DNA from: Dysgonomonas mossii
GTDB taxonomy: Bacteria > Bacteroidota > Bacteroidia > Bacteroidales > Dysgonomonadaceae
NCBI RefSeq assembly: GCF_004569505.1
Contig: NZ_SPPK01000001.1
Span: forward strand, 620,001-684,000
Length of the DNA stretch: 64,000 nt
Direction of reading: 5' to 3'
In this document: positions 6,639-15,195 of the stretch, piece after piece
Position numbering within the stretch: position 1 is the stretch's first letter
Layout of the letters: every line of letters starts with the position of its first letter
Notes under the pieces: model-generated
Databases searched by the model: none
Told to the model about the DNA's origin: nothing
The model's input: only the letters and a program-made list of their open reading frames with translations
Position numbers and translations under genes: made by a program

Positions 6639-9155
6639 ATGAATGTCCGCATTTTATTAACTTTTCTATCATTGCTAATTTCATCATTAGCATTCTCTCA
6701 ATCCAGCCCACTAATAAATGTCCAGATTAAAGGTGTAGTAACAGATTCATTAACAAATGAAACAGTTCCCTACGCGACAGTTAAATTGTTAGGTAAGGCA
6801 AATCCGAGAAGCCCGTTAAAGGCTGTAGCAGCCGATGATAATGGAAACTTTCAGTTTTCGATGAATAAAAAGGGAGAGTATCTGCTCACGGTAGAATATA
6901 TCGGCAAAAAGACCCTTGTTAAGCCTGTTGTTGTAGGTGACGCAAAGATAGTAGACCTAGGTACAATATATATGAGAGACAATGAAAATGCCTTATCGGA
7001 GGTTGTAGTTTCGGCACAGAAGCCACTGGTAAAAGTTGATCTCGATAAAATTGTATATAGTATGGAGAGTGATCCTGAATCAACGACGAATAACCTATTG
7101 GAAATGTTGAAAAAAGTTCCGATGGTAACCGTTGATGGCGAAGATAATGTACAGCTGAAAGGATCTACTAATTTTAAAATATATCTGAACGGAAAACCAT
7201 CTAACATGATTTCTAACAATCCGAAGGAAGTTCTTCGCAGCATGCCTGCCAATACGGTGAAAGATATACAGGTGATTACCGATCCCGGAGCAAAATATGA
7301 TGCTGAGGGTGTATCAGGTATTATCAATATTATAACCAATACTTCTATGGGTGGATATACTGCCACTTTGAATGGTAGGGTAGACTCGCAAGGTGGATAT
7401 GGTTTAGGTGCTTACTGGACCATGAAATATGGTAAAGTTGGCTTCACAGGGAATTATAACTATTACGAATGGAAACGTCCGGAAGGAACCACCTCTTCTT
7501 TTAAAGAAAATAATTTAAGTAATAACCCAAAGTATCTAACAGGAGTAGGCCCTTCAAAGAATAATGGGCTCGGACAGTTTGGTTCAGGAGAGTTAAGTTA
7601 CGAGATAGATACCTTAAACCTTATTAATATCGGATTCAATAGGTTCGAAGGTAATTATAAATCCAGAAGTAACATTTTGAATGAGGGGCTCGGAATAAAT
7701 AAGGAGAGCCAATATAGATATGATCAAAGAGGCTATATGAAACAAACGTATGGCGGTACAGATCTGAATGTAGATTATCAGCGCACTTTCCATAAAAAAG
7801 AACAATTGCTGACGGCTTCTTATAAGTTCAGTATGAATCCTAACGATTCGGAATCAAATTCGGATATTACGGAACTATTTGGAGAGTTGCCTAAGCATAT
7901 TTATACTAACAAGCAGTATTCTGATGCTGATATGAAAGAACATACCTTTCAGGTAGATTTTGTAACTCCTTTGAATAAGTCTGATATCCTATCTCATAGT
8001 GTCGAAACAGGAGTAAAGTATATTATCCGTATAAATAATAGCAATAGTGGTTTAGATAGCCTTAATGCTACAGGTAATTGGGTCGCCATAGAACGTCCGA
8101 CTGATAGATTTAGGCATACACAAGATATATTGGCTGCGTATGGAGGTTACAATGCCAAGTTCAGGAATGTTTGGGGTTTCAAAGCCGGATTGCGTTATGA
8201 AGCAACATGGTTGAATGCTGAATTCCCAAAGGATAGAGCTCAAGGTTTTAAAGTGGACTATTCTAACATCGTACCCTCTGCAACCGTTACATATCAGATA
8301 AATCCAATGCAAAACTTACGTTTTGGCTATAATATGCGTATATCTCGTCCGGGTATCTGGCAATTAAATCCTTATGAGAATACTTCCGACCCTAATAATA
8401 TACAAAAGGGGAATCCGACATTAGATGCTGTGAAAAATCATACGATAAGTACCAACTATGGGCTTTTCAACCGTAACCTGACTTTGAATGTGAATTTGGC
8501 TTATAGTTTCGAAAATAATGGTATTGAACAAATTTCAAATCAGATAGATAATGTGTCGATCTATACATACGAAAACATAGGAAAAAGAAAAGATATCGGT
8601 TTATCCTTAAACCTACGATGGACTCCTAAAATGGGTGGAGATAGATACAAGTGGGTGGAACAACTGAGTATATTCTCCAATATGGGGGCGCGGTATGTGG
8701 ATATAAAAGCAAATAATGGGTCAGGATTAAAGAATGATGGAGTATCTGCGAATGTCTTTGGAGGTGCGCAATATTCATTTCCTAAATCATGGAAAGCTTT
8801 TGTTAATGTAGGCTATTTCTCTCCATCTATAAATTTACAAAGTGAAAACTCTTCGTTTTTCTTTCACCGATTTAATGTAAGCAAAGGGTTTAATAATGAC
8901 AAATTGAATATATCTGCTTATGCTCAGAATCCATTTAAACGCATTCATGATTTCAGAAGCACAATGAATAACCAAGCGTTTTATTCGGAAACAATCATGT
9001 CTAATAAAATTCAAAATTTTGGAATCTCTGTATCTTTCCGTTTTGGAGAGATGAAATCTCAAATACAAAAAGCAAGACGTGGTATCAAGAATGATGATGT
9101 TATGTCTGGAGGACAAGGAGAACAAAGTGGAGGAAGTGCTGGAGGTCAAAACTAA
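6639..9155 (+). CDS. TonB-dependent receptor-like outer-membrane beta-barrel protein
   Basis: An 838-residue protein with a signal peptide (MNVRILLTFLSLLISSLAFSQ). Next comes a carboxypeptidase-regulatory-like domain at about 28-110 (KGVVTDSLTNETVPYATVKL). A TonB plug domain at about 115-235 contains NLLEMLKKVPMVTVDGEDNV and GAKYDAEGVSGIINIIT. The rest is a long beta-barrel of the OMP_b-brl_3 type. The tail is glycine/serine rich (SGGQGEQSGGSAGGQN), which is unusual at a barrel end, where an aromatic residue normally closes the last strand; FRFGEMKS before the tail is probably that strand. No SusD partner is present, so this is not a standard polysaccharide utilisation locus. The ligand is unknown. 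It is a single gene followed by a terminator. Confidence 0.85.
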   Translation: MNVRILLTFLSLLISSLAFSQSSPLINVQIKGVVTDSLTNETVPYATVKLLGKANPRSPLKAVAADDNGNFQFSMNKKGEYLLTVEYIGKKTLVKPVVVGDAKIVDLGTIYMRDNENALSEVVVSAQKPLVKVDLDKIVYSMESDPESTTNNLLEMLKKVPMVTVDGEDNVQLKGSTNFKIYLNGKPSNMISNNPKEVLRSMPANTVKDIQVITDPGAKYDAEGVSGIINIITNTSMGGYTATLNGRVDSQGGYGLGAYWTMKYGKVGFTGNYNYYEWKRPEGTTSSFKENNLSNNPKYLTGVGPSKNNGLGQFGSGELSYEIDTLNLINIGFNRFEGNYKSRSNILNEGLGINKESQYRYDQRGYMKQTYGGTDLNVDYQRTFHKKEQLLTASYKFSMNPNDSESNSDITELFGELPKHIYTNKQYSDADMKEHTFQVDFVTPLNKSDILSHSVETGVKYIIRINNSNSGLDSLNATGNWVAIERPTDRFRHTQDILAAYGGYNAKFRNVWGFKAGLRYEATWLNAEFPKDRAQGFKVDYSNIVPSATVTYQINPMQNLRFGYNMRISRPGIWQLNPYENTSDPNNIQKGNPTLDAVKNHTISTNYGLFNRNLTLNVNLAYSFENNGIEQISNQIDNVSIYTYENIGKRKDIGLSLNLRWTPKMGGDRYKWVEQLSIFSNMGARYVDIKANNGSGLKNDGVSANVFGGAQYSFPKSWKAFVNVGYFSPSINLQSENSSFFFHRFNVSKGFNNDKLNISAYAQNPFKRIHDFRSTMNNQAFYSETIMSNKIQNFGISVSFRFGEMKSQIQKARRGIKNDDVMSGGQGEQSGGSAGGQN

Positions 9156-9176
9156 AAGGTTTGATTAATAATATAT

Positions 9177-9210
9177 GCCCCAAAGAGAATGAATCTTTGG
9201 GGCTTTTTTT
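9177..9210 (+). terminator. intrinsic terminator after the barrel gene
   Basis: A 10 bp stem GCCCCAAAGA/TCTTTGGGGC with a 7 nt loop and a run of seven T's. Confidence 0.93.
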
Positions 9211-9229
9211 GATTAAAAGGGTATCTTTG
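9197..9229 (+). promoter_or_regulatory. probable promoter of the EamA gene
   Basis: TATCTTTG at 9222-9229 fits the -7 box. A TTTG at 9197-9200, inside the preceding terminator stem, is 21 bp upstream. The start codon at 9247 is 17 bp downstream. Confidence 0.5.
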
Positions 9230-9246
9230 CAGAATATTTCTCAACG

Positions 9247-10155
9247 ATGAAACAAGCATTTATTAAGTTGCACTTATCTATTCTAATTGCGGGATTTACG
9301 GGTATATTCGGCAAGCTTATTACCCTGAACGAAGGTATGCTCGTTTGGTACCGCTTATTGATTACCTCAGTGTTACTATTCATAATGTTATCGGTGACAA
9401 AACGGTTTGTCCGATTGCCGATGAAAGATTTCTATAGGATTGGTTTTGTTGGGCTATTATTAACACTACATTGGCTGTTTTTCTATGCGAGTATTAAATA
9501 TTCGAATGTTTCTATCGGTGTAGTCTGTTTCTCGATGACAGGCTTTTTTACGGCTGTTTTAGAACCTGTCGTGAGCCGTCGGCGAATCTCTGTCAGGGAA
9601 TTGTCTTTTAGCATTATTGCTCTCTTGGGGATTGCGCTGATTTTTCATTTCGATACTCGTTATAGAATAGGTATAATCTGTGGGGCTATTTCGTCAGCTT
9701 TGGCAGCAAGTTTTGTGATTGCCAATAAAAGAGTTGCAACAAATACTAATTATTCATGGTATGTTACTTTGTTTTATGAAATGATTGGAGGTTTCCTTAG
9801 TTTAAGTATTATACTTCCTTTTTATTTGCAATTGTTTCCTGTCGTGTCTTTTTTTTCGAGTAATACAGATTTAATCTATTTGTTAATATTCTCAGTGGTT
9901 TGTACAATCGGTCTGTATATGTTGCAAATACAAGCATTGAAGAGCATATCTGCTTTTACTCTTAATCTCAGCTATAACTTAGAGCCTATATATAGTATTG
10001 TATTGGCTATGATTATTTTTGGAGAGGCTAAAGAGTTAAACTTTTCATTTTATACCGGTTTGCTGTTAATCATACTTTCTGTATTACTTCAAATGTATAC
10101 TGTAATGAAAGAGCGCAAAAGGATTCATTTGGCAGAGCAACGAAGCGAGTTTTGA
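9247..10155 (+). CDS. EamA/DMT-family transporter
   Basis: A 302-residue inner-membrane protein with about ten hydrophobic helices in two five-helix repeats, as expected for drug/metabolite transporters. Typical features are the N-terminal INEG-like segment (LITLNEGMLVWYRLLITSV), LLLTLHWLFFYASIKYSNVS in the first repeat, and YMLQIQALKSISAFTLNLSY in the second. These carriers usually export amino acids, nucleosides or other small metabolites; the substrate is not predictable. The ATG at 9247 is close to the promoter. It is monocistronic. Confidence 0.85.
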   Translation: MKQAFIKLHLSILIAGFTGIFGKLITLNEGMLVWYRLLITSVLLFIMLSVTKRFVRLPMKDFYRIGFVGLLLTLHWLFFYASIKYSNVSIGVVCFSMTGFFTAVLEPVVSRRRISVRELSFSIIALLGIALIFHFDTRYRIGIICGAISSALAASFVIANKRVATNTNYSWYVTLFYEMIGGFLSLSIILPFYLQLFPVVSFFSSNTDLIYLLIFSVVCTIGLYMLQIQALKSISAFTLNLSYNLEPIYSIVLAMIIFGEAKELNFSFYTGLLLIILSVLLQMYTVMKERKRIHLAEQRSEF

Positions 10156-10479
10156 CCCTATCGTCCTTTATTTCTGAAATAAGCATAAATTTTATTGTTT
10201 AAAAAGGTTCTTGTCGAAAATTTTTGGGAAGAGCCTTCTTGTATTCTAACTACATTGAAATCTTTTATAAAATGCAAAAAGCCCGCAAATTCACTTCGCA
10301 GACTTTCCAACCTTAACACAAACTTTACAAAACTACACAATAATAGAGTTAAATTCTAAATCTAGTCAGGTTTAGAATTATAAATATACTCCTCATATAT
10401 TTACGCTACGAAGATATGAAGATTGGAAGGGTTGTTTATTACAGATATCTGCCTGCTTTTTCAGAATTCGTGCCTTTTC
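10156..10479. other. intergenic region with a weak minus-strand hairpin
   Basis: No convincing gene. The minus strand can fold GTCTGCG with TGCGGGC (10281-10303, three G-U pairs) followed by five T's at 10276-10280. This could be a weak terminator for the AraC gene, although it lies 175 bp beyond its stop. Confidence 0.35.
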
Positions 10480-11343
10480 TTAATGGCTAGGGTTCATAGT
10501 CGCTTTTTGTTGGCGAATTTTGCCCGGAGTATTGCCGAAATTGGTTTTGCAGAAGTCATTAAAATGTGACGGGGACGAGAATCCGTACTCGTCACTTATT
10601 TCTTTAAATGACTTATCGGTACTGTTTATTTGATAAAAAATTGATTTTGATCGCTCTTCTTTCATCCAGTGATAAGCAGGCACTCCAAATACTTTTTTGA
10701 AACGTTTTTGAAATCCTGAAAGACTATAGTGCATCATGTCGGCTAACTCTTGTACTGTTTTTGCCTTGTGATGGTTTTTAAGGACAAACTCGGAGAAAGA
10801 AAGATCGTGGCTAATGAGAGGAAAAAAGAATGCCAGTAAATCTCTTTTTGTATAATATGCTCTTAGTAAAAAGTAAAATTCTTTTGCTTTCAGTGCGAAA
10901 TAATATGTGCACTTTAAGCCTTCCGACATGCACGTGTTTAAGAATGTGAGATATGAGTCTACTCTTTCATTTATAGCCAGATAATGTAGACCTGGTTCAA
11001 ATTCTTCATTTTTTTCTTTTAGTAGTAAATCAAGCGAGAAGCAATCGCATAGCATCTTAGTGTTATGCAACCTCATAATAATTATTGTGGTATCTTTATT
11101 TGCTTTACTGTTTAGGTGACAACCTGCGGGTATCATCATCATTTTTTTTTCAGAAATGACTTGGTTAGTTAGTTCATCCAAAGAAAAAGATAAAGACCCT
11201 TCTATGATAAATATAACTTTGTTCTCAACTGAAAATATATTCCAAGATTGTCCATCTAGTAAAGATATTTTCTCAATTGTTGGCCGGTTACCTTTTTCAT
11301 AATTGTAGCAAGTGAGATGCTCTTGTTTGTATAATAACTCCAT
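10480..11343 (-). CDS. AraC-family transcriptional regulator
   Basis: A 287-residue protein with a C-terminal AraC/XylS double helix-turn-helix (about residues 185-280). The first HTH is AKTVQELADMMHYSLSGFQKRFKKVF and the second contains FKEISDEYGFSSPSHFNDFCK followed by GNTPGKIR. The N-terminal 150 residues look cupin-like (VIFIIEGSLSFSLDE, MMMIPAGCHLN) and probably sense a ligand. It lies convergent with eamA and far from other genes on its strand, so the target cannot be deduced from context. Autoregulation is possible but no operator is obvious. Confidence 0.88.
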   Translation of the reverse strand: MELLYKQEHLTCYNYEKGNRPTIEKISLLDGQSWNIFSVENKVIFIIEGSLSFSLDELTNQVISEKKMMMIPAGCHLNSKANKDTTIIIMRLHNTKMLCDCFSLDLLLKEKNEEFEPGLHYLAINERVDSYLTFLNTCMSEGLKCTYYFALKAKEFYFLLRAYYTKRDLLAFFFPLISHDLSFSEFVLKNHHKAKTVQELADMMHYSLSGFQKRFKKVFGVPAYHWMKEERSKSIFYQINSTDKSFKEISDEYGFSSPSHFNDFCKTNFGNTPGKIRQQKATMNPSH

Positions 11344-11561
11344 ACCGGATATTATGATGTATACTCTATTATTGTTATTTATTCTTTACGTTTAAGTAAG
11401 AATAATGTGTTTCTGGCTTTAATACTATAAGTGTTGAATACGCTTTTTACCAACGTCACAAATATAATAAAAAATAATAATAACAGGAGTAGTTAAATAA
11501 ATAATTGTTATTAAATTCTTGATAGGATAAATTTATAAATATCAATATCTTATAAAGCGAA

Positions 11562-11589
11562 AGGACATAAATAATATTATTTATGCCCT
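11562..11589. terminator. AT-rich palindrome between the DUF805 and AraC genes
   Basis: A contiguous 14+14 bp palindrome (AGGACATAAATAAT and its near-perfect complement) lies 40 bp after the DUF805 stop. It has T-rich sequence on both sides. It may act as a terminator, but there is no loop and no long T-run. Confidence 0.45.
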
Positions 11590-11627
11590 TCTTTCTTATA
11601 GTGTAAACTCTATGATAGATCCTGATA

Positions 11628-11981
11628 CTATTGAGCTTTAGGATCCGAACCATACTGGTTGTCCCCTTTATTCCCTTCTGTAATCGCTAAAATGAGATTG
11701 TAGATAGGGATTAATATAAACCATCCACTTTTGCCAACATCATGCATTCTTCTTACATAAACAGCGATTGAAGGGATCAGGATTACAAGGTACGCCAATC
11801 CTACTAATCCTAAGACGATTGATCCAATAGTTGTGGAAACTGATGCTAGGATAATACCTACTATGTATAGGGCAAAATATCCTATCATCACAAAAAGGTT
11901 GTACATCCAAAATTCTTTTCGTCTAGCTCTTCCGTTAAAGTCTGCGTAATGTTCTTTCACTACTTTTAAAAACCACTCCAT
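11628..11981 (-). CDS. DUF805 domain membrane protein
   Basis: A 117-residue protein typical of DUF805. The N-terminal amphipathic stretch FNGRARRKEFWMYNLF is followed by three hydrophobic segments (about 27-50, 53-75 and 85-103). The conserved motif YVRRMHDVGKSGWFILIPIYN precedes a short acidic/polar tail ending GDNQYGSDPKAQ. DUF805 proteins are small inner-membrane proteins of unknown function. It is monocistronic, with a start at the only reasonable ATG. Confidence 0.9.
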   Translation of the reverse strand: MEWFLKVVKEHYADFNGRARRKEFWMYNLFVMIGYFALYIVGIILASVSTTIGSIVLGLVGLAYLVILIPSIAVYVRRMHDVGKSGWFILIPIYNLILAITEGNKGDNQYGSDPKAQ

Positions 11982-12404
11982 TATAATATTAGTTTTGTAA
12001 AAAATTATCCTACTCTTTTGGCTTTTCGGTTCCGCCTCGTTTTTTTGTATGGTTTCAGATCTCCATGTCGTTTATGTTATTCGGCAGCAAAAGTATATAA
12101 AAAACCACTACTTCCTAAATATATTTACTGATAATGCTTATTTGTGCATAAGGCTTCTCTCTATTGTAAAAGAGAAAATCTATTTCTTTTCTTCATAATT
12201 ACTTTTTTGTCTTTATTTAGTTTTTTATCATGGCTTATTGTAATATTCAATAGTGTTAAGCTGTCTTTTATCTTTTTGTGAAAAAGGGGGTAATTTGTGA
12301 GACAAATTTTGTTGATTTAAAAATATTTTCCCTGTTTTTGCAATTATAGTAATTATGCATCGCTTCTAAGTTTTTTTTAATCAGCATAAAAAATATTCAA
12401 ATGT
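11982..12404. other. intergenic region upstream of the ABC operon
   Basis: About 420 bp, very T-rich, with no open frame of note. It separates two divergently transcribed units. I see no RNA gene. Confidence 0.4.
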
Positions 12405-12435
12405 TTTGGTGTAATCAAAATATATAATATATTTG
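12405..12435 (+). promoter_or_regulatory. Bacteroidota-type promoter of the ABC/GntR operon
   Basis: TTTG at 12405-12408, a spacer of exactly 19 bp, then TATATTTG at 12428-12435. The start point is expected near 12442, inside the palindrome at 12438-12459. Confidence 0.75.
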
Positions 12436-12437
12436 CG

Positions 12438-12459
12438 GTGTATTAATAAACTAGTACAC
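12438..12459. promoter_or_regulatory. candidate GntR (YtrA-type) operator
   Basis: Inverted repeat GTGTATTA, 6 nt, TAGTACAC (7 of 8 positions symmetric) overlaps the predicted transcription start and ends 4 bp before the first ATG. Its half-sites resemble the GTGTA/TACAC operator known for Bacillus YtrA (from memory). A YtrA-type regulator is encoded third in the same operon, so autorepression is the simplest reading. Confidence 0.6.
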
Positions 12460-12463
12460 TGTT

Positions 12464-13291
12464 ATGGTAAAAATAAATAATCTTACTTTTTATTACAGAG
12501 AGCGTAAGCCTATTTTTGAGAATGTTTCATTTGAAATGAAAAATGGTATTTATGGTTTGCTCGGAGAAAATGGTGTTGGAAAGACAACATTGTTGCGCAT
12601 TATTAGTGGGTTGTGTTTCCCTAAAAAAGGAAGTTGCCAAGTATTAGGTACTGAAACGGCATTTAGAAATCCCGATATGCTGAAGCAATTGTACTATCTG
12701 CCTGAAGAGTTCATTGTGCCATCACAGACAGTTAAAAGCTTTGTAAAGTTGAATTCGGTATTTTATCCCAACTTTAGCAATGAACAGTTTAATTCATATT
12801 TAAATGATTTTCATTTGGATATTGATTCTCGGATGAAAGAATTGTCTTTTGGACAGAAGAAGAAAGTTCTTATTGCTTTTGCTATTTCTCTGAATACACC
12901 GGTTACCTTGTTGGATGAGCCTACCAATGGGCTGGATATCCCTTCTAAATCTCAATTTAGAAAAGTAATAGCTTCTGCATTTGACGAAAACAAATGTATC
13001 TTGATTTCCACTCATCAAGTTCGTGATTTGGAAAGTCTGATAGATCCTATCATTATTCTTGATCGCAATCAGGTGTTACTTAATAATACGGTTGAGGAGA
13101 TATCTAAAAAACTACTGTTTACTTATTCTACAACAAGGCCTCAAGACGCTTTATTCACAGAGCAAACTATGTTGGGGTACACTTCGGTCTTGGAGAACAA
13201 GTACAATGAAGAAAGTACATTAAATATTGAAGCTTTGTTTAATGCGGTGGTTACGAATAAGGAAAAAATAAGAAATATATTTAACGCTTAA
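12464..13291 (+). CDS. ABC transporter ATP-binding protein
   Basis: A 275-residue nucleotide-binding subunit. Walker A is GLLGENGVGKTTLLR (about residues 30-44), the signature is the degenerate ELSFGQKKKV, and Walker B is VTLLDEPTNGLD, followed by the switch His in ILISTHQVRD. The short size and the poorly conserved C-terminus are usual for the YtrB/CcmA-like subunits that pair with ABC-2 permeases. It is the first gene of an operon with a permease 4 nt downstream and a GntR regulator; such systems often respond to cell-wall stress or antibiotics. The substrate is unknown. Confidence 0.92.
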   Translation: MVKINNLTFYYRERKPIFENVSFEMKNGIYGLLGENGVGKTTLLRIISGLCFPKKGSCQVLGTETAFRNPDMLKQLYYLPEEFIVPSQTVKSFVKLNSVFYPNFSNEQFNSYLNDFHLDIDSRMKELSFGQKKKVLIAFAISLNTPVTLLDEPTNGLDIPSKSQFRKVIASAFDENKCILISTHQVRDLESLIDPIIILDRNQVLLNNTVEEISKKLLFTYSTTRPQDALFTEQTMLGYTSVLENKYNEESTLNIEALFNAVVTNKEKIRNIFNA

Positions 13292-13295
13292 CGAA

Positions 13296-14060
13296 ATGGA
13301 TATGAGTGCTGTATTTAATATAGAACGTTTTTGGAATTTGCAGAAGAGAGAGCTCGCAATGTATTGGAAGCAATACCTTTTTATTGTATGTGGTATAGCT
13401 GCGTATTATACAATTGCGACTGTTTGGGAATCTATCGATACCGGATGGCTATGGAATATGCTTCCTCCCGTTTATGTTGCGATTATCATTTGCAGTATTT
13501 CTTTTGATAAGAATTTAAGCGATGCTAATAGTACTTTTTATTTTACGTTGCCGGTATCTACTTTTGAGCGATTTTTGGGCCTGTGGATCAAATATATTGT
13601 TATTATACCTTTGCTGGTTTTTGGCGTGTCAGTGTGCTTAGATTTTATATCCTCTCTCTTTGTATCCACTACACATCCTGTAGTTAAGTTTAGCGATTGG
13701 TGGGATTATCATATGCTGTATGCTGCTCAATCCGTTTTTCTGTTTGGGTATGCATGTTTGAAGAAAAGGTCTTTTGTGAAGACATTGTCATTAATCGCTG
13801 TGTTTTTTATTTTTATAATAATTGTTTCTAAGGTTATTATAAGCCAATTCTATCCGGAGGTATCGTATATAAGAAGTTCTATGGATCCGATTTCTGTTCT
13901 GAGCTTTAATGGATATTGGATCCCCGAGGGGGATTCATCGCGTTTTGTAGCAACACAGGCAACATTGCTGTATGATGTAGTTAAATATATACTGGCAGCG
14001 ATATTCCCTGTTGGAATGTGGGTGTTGACGTATTTCAAATTAAGAGAAACAGAAGTATAG
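13296..14060 (+). CDS. ABC-2 type permease-like membrane protein
   Basis: A 254-residue integral membrane protein with about six hydrophobic helices. Visible ones are YLFIVCGIAAYYTIATVW, VYVAIIICSISF, YIVIIPLLVFGVSVCLDF, SLIAVFFIFIIIVSKVII and a C-terminal ILAAIFPVGMWVLTYF. A cytoplasmic N-terminus (FWNLQKRELAMYWKQ) matches ABC-2 permeases. It is encoded directly after the ATPase and 4 nt before the regulator, so it should form the membrane half of that transporter. Either Met1 or Met3 could be the start. Confidence 0.8.
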   Translation: MDMSAVFNIERFWNLQKRELAMYWKQYLFIVCGIAAYYTIATVWESIDTGWLWNMLPPVYVAIIICSISFDKNLSDANSTFYFTLPVSTFERFLGLWIKYIVIIPLLVFGVSVCLDFISSLFVSTTHPVVKFSDWWDYHMLYAAQSVFLFGYACLKKRSFVKTLSLIAVFFIFIIIVSKVIISQFYPEVSYIRSSMDPISVLSFNGYWIPEGDSSRFVATQATLLYDVVKYILAAIFPVGMWVLTYFKLRETEV

Positions 14061-14064
14061 TATT

Positions 14065-14433
14065 ATGGATTTCAAAGCAAATAAACCAATATATCTTCAA
14101 ATAGTAGATTTTTGCTTTCAGCATATCCTTACAGAAGAATGGCCCGAAAATGATCGGATTCCATCTGTGAGGGAGCTGGCTATGACATTGCAGGTGAATC
14201 CTAACACGGCTATGAGAGCATTTGAATATATGCAGTCTGAGGAAATTATATATTCGAAACGTGGGATGGGATATTACGTCGCAGAAAATGCTAGAGGACA
14301 GATATCGAAGCTTCAGAAAAAAGAATTTTTTGAAGAAGTACTACCCGAAACTTTTCGTTCTATGAATTTACTCGATATAAGTATCGATGATATAGTAAAG
14401 CAGTACGAACAATTTAAAAAGGAAGTAAAATGA
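14065..14433 (+). CDS. GntR-family (YtrA-type) transcriptional regulator
   Basis: A 122-residue protein with an N-terminal winged helix (KPIYLQIVDFCFQHILTEEW, then IPSVRELAMTLQVNPNTAMRA and KRGMGYYV). Only a short C-terminal helical segment follows, which is the YtrA subfamily layout with a small dimerisation region and no large ligand domain. These regulators normally repress their own ABC transporter operon, and a matching palindrome lies over the operon start at 12438-12459. Here the regulator is third rather than first. Its stop overlaps the start of a small membrane peptide gene (ATGA, 14430-14433). Confidence 0.9.
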   Translation: MDFKANKPIYLQIVDFCFQHILTEEWPENDRIPSVRELAMTLQVNPNTAMRAFEYMQSEEIIYSKRGMGYYVAENARGQISKLQKKEFFEEVLPETFRSMNLLDISIDDIVKQYEQFKKEVK

Positions 14434-14537
14434 AAAAATATACAAACAAAATTTTAAATATTATGATTGCAGTCGTTATTATTTGTTTTATTCTAATGAT
14501 ATTTCAAATAATGGAGATGATAGTATCTTCTCTATAA
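14430..14537 (+). CDS. 35-residue single-helix membrane peptide
   Basis: ATG at 14430 overlaps the GntR stop by ATGA, the usual sign of translational coupling. The product has a basic start (MKKYTNKILNIM), a hydrophobic helix (IAVVIICFILMIFQIM) and a short tail (EMIVSSL). It is too small for usual gene callers. Its position at the end of a YtrA-type ABC operon suggests a small accessory membrane subunit. The evidence is the coupling and the composition only; conservation is untested. Confidence 0.5.
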   Translation: MKKYTNKILNIMIAVVIICFILMIFQIMEMIVSSL

Positions 14538-14584
14538 TACTTAATTTATAAATCTCATTCCTGCTTAATAGAATTCAATTCGTA

Positions 14585-14754
14585 AAAGGCAAGGGTGTAA
14601 TAGGGGGTAGAACATCCAATCTATTATGTCACACCGAATGGAGTGAAACATCTCGCTTTTCTTATTCGAGATACTTCGCTTTAATCAGGACGAAATAGCG
14701 GAAAATATAACCAGGGTTAAAAAATTCTAACCCCTATTACATTCCTTGCCTTTA
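14585..14754. repeat. palindromic intergenic element, copy A
   Basis: Outer arms: AAAGGCAAGGGTGTAATAGG onward at 14585-14612 and its complement at 14725-14754 (about 25 of 28 positions match). Inside is a second hairpin, ATCTCG/CGAGAT, in the core GAATGGAGTGAAACATCTCG (14636-14655). The core is shared (19 of 20) with the element at 48420-48568, although the outer arms differ. The right arm runs into the stop codon of the thioesterase gene. It probably acts as a terminator and may be a MITE- or REP-like mobile relic. Confidence 0.75.
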
Positions 14755-15186
14755 TTTTCCTTTTGTGTATAATATTTTTTTTACAACTGCATTTGTGACA
14801 CGCACAGACGAAATTAGTTTTCCTGTTGTCTCCGAGAAGACGTCAACATTCCAGACGTGAGTAGATCGCCCTTTGTGTTGTAAGGTACCTATGGCTCTTA
14901 CCACATCGCCTAGTCTTGCACTAGATATATGACTGGCACTTATTTGCATGCCAAAGCATTGCTCATCGTGTGCACATAGTGTGTTAGAACCTACGCCGGC
15001 AACAGATTCTGCCAGAGATATTGTTGCTCCTCCGTGTAATACGCCCATCGTTTGACTCAAATGTTTTTCTACAGGCATAATAGCTTCAAGAGACGTTTGA
15101 TCATCCGATTCTATGAATGTGATGTTCAACGTCTCTATCAATGTATCTTTAATACGTTCTTGAATGTTATTGGTGTTCAGCTTCAT
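14752..15186 (-). CDS. PaaI-type hotdog-fold thioesterase
   Basis: A 144-residue hotdog protein. The conserved helix motif LSQTMGVLHGGATISLAESV (His in HGG, catalytic Glu/Asp region in the following helix) and the strand pairs QISASHISSARLGDVVRAIG and VWNVDVFSETTGKLISSVRV are characteristic. The family hydrolyses acyl-CoA thioesters such as 1,4-dihydroxy-2-naphthoyl-CoA or phenylacetyl-CoA derivatives. In menaquinone-using Bacteroidota the first is plausible, but no men gene is nearby. It starts 9 nt after the Hint-like gene, so both are probably co-transcribed. Confidence 0.88.
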   Translation of the reverse strand: MKLNTNNIQERIKDTLIETLNITFIESDDQTSLEAIMPVEKHLSQTMGVLHGGATISLAESVAGVGSNTLCAHDEQCFGMQISASHISSARLGDVVRAIGTLQHKGRSTHVWNVDVFSETTGKLISSVRVTNAVVKKILYTKGK

Positions 15187-15195
15187 TTAATTTTA

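Noticed and set aside
10158-10340. 60-codon minus-strand open frame
   Set aside because: It runs through a weak hairpin, has no family resemblance, no promoter or credible start context; probably chance.
11456-11653. 65-codon minus-strand open frame after the DUF805 gene
   Set aside because: Overlaps the DUF805 C-terminus and is low-complexity I/Y/N-rich translation of AT-rich DNA.
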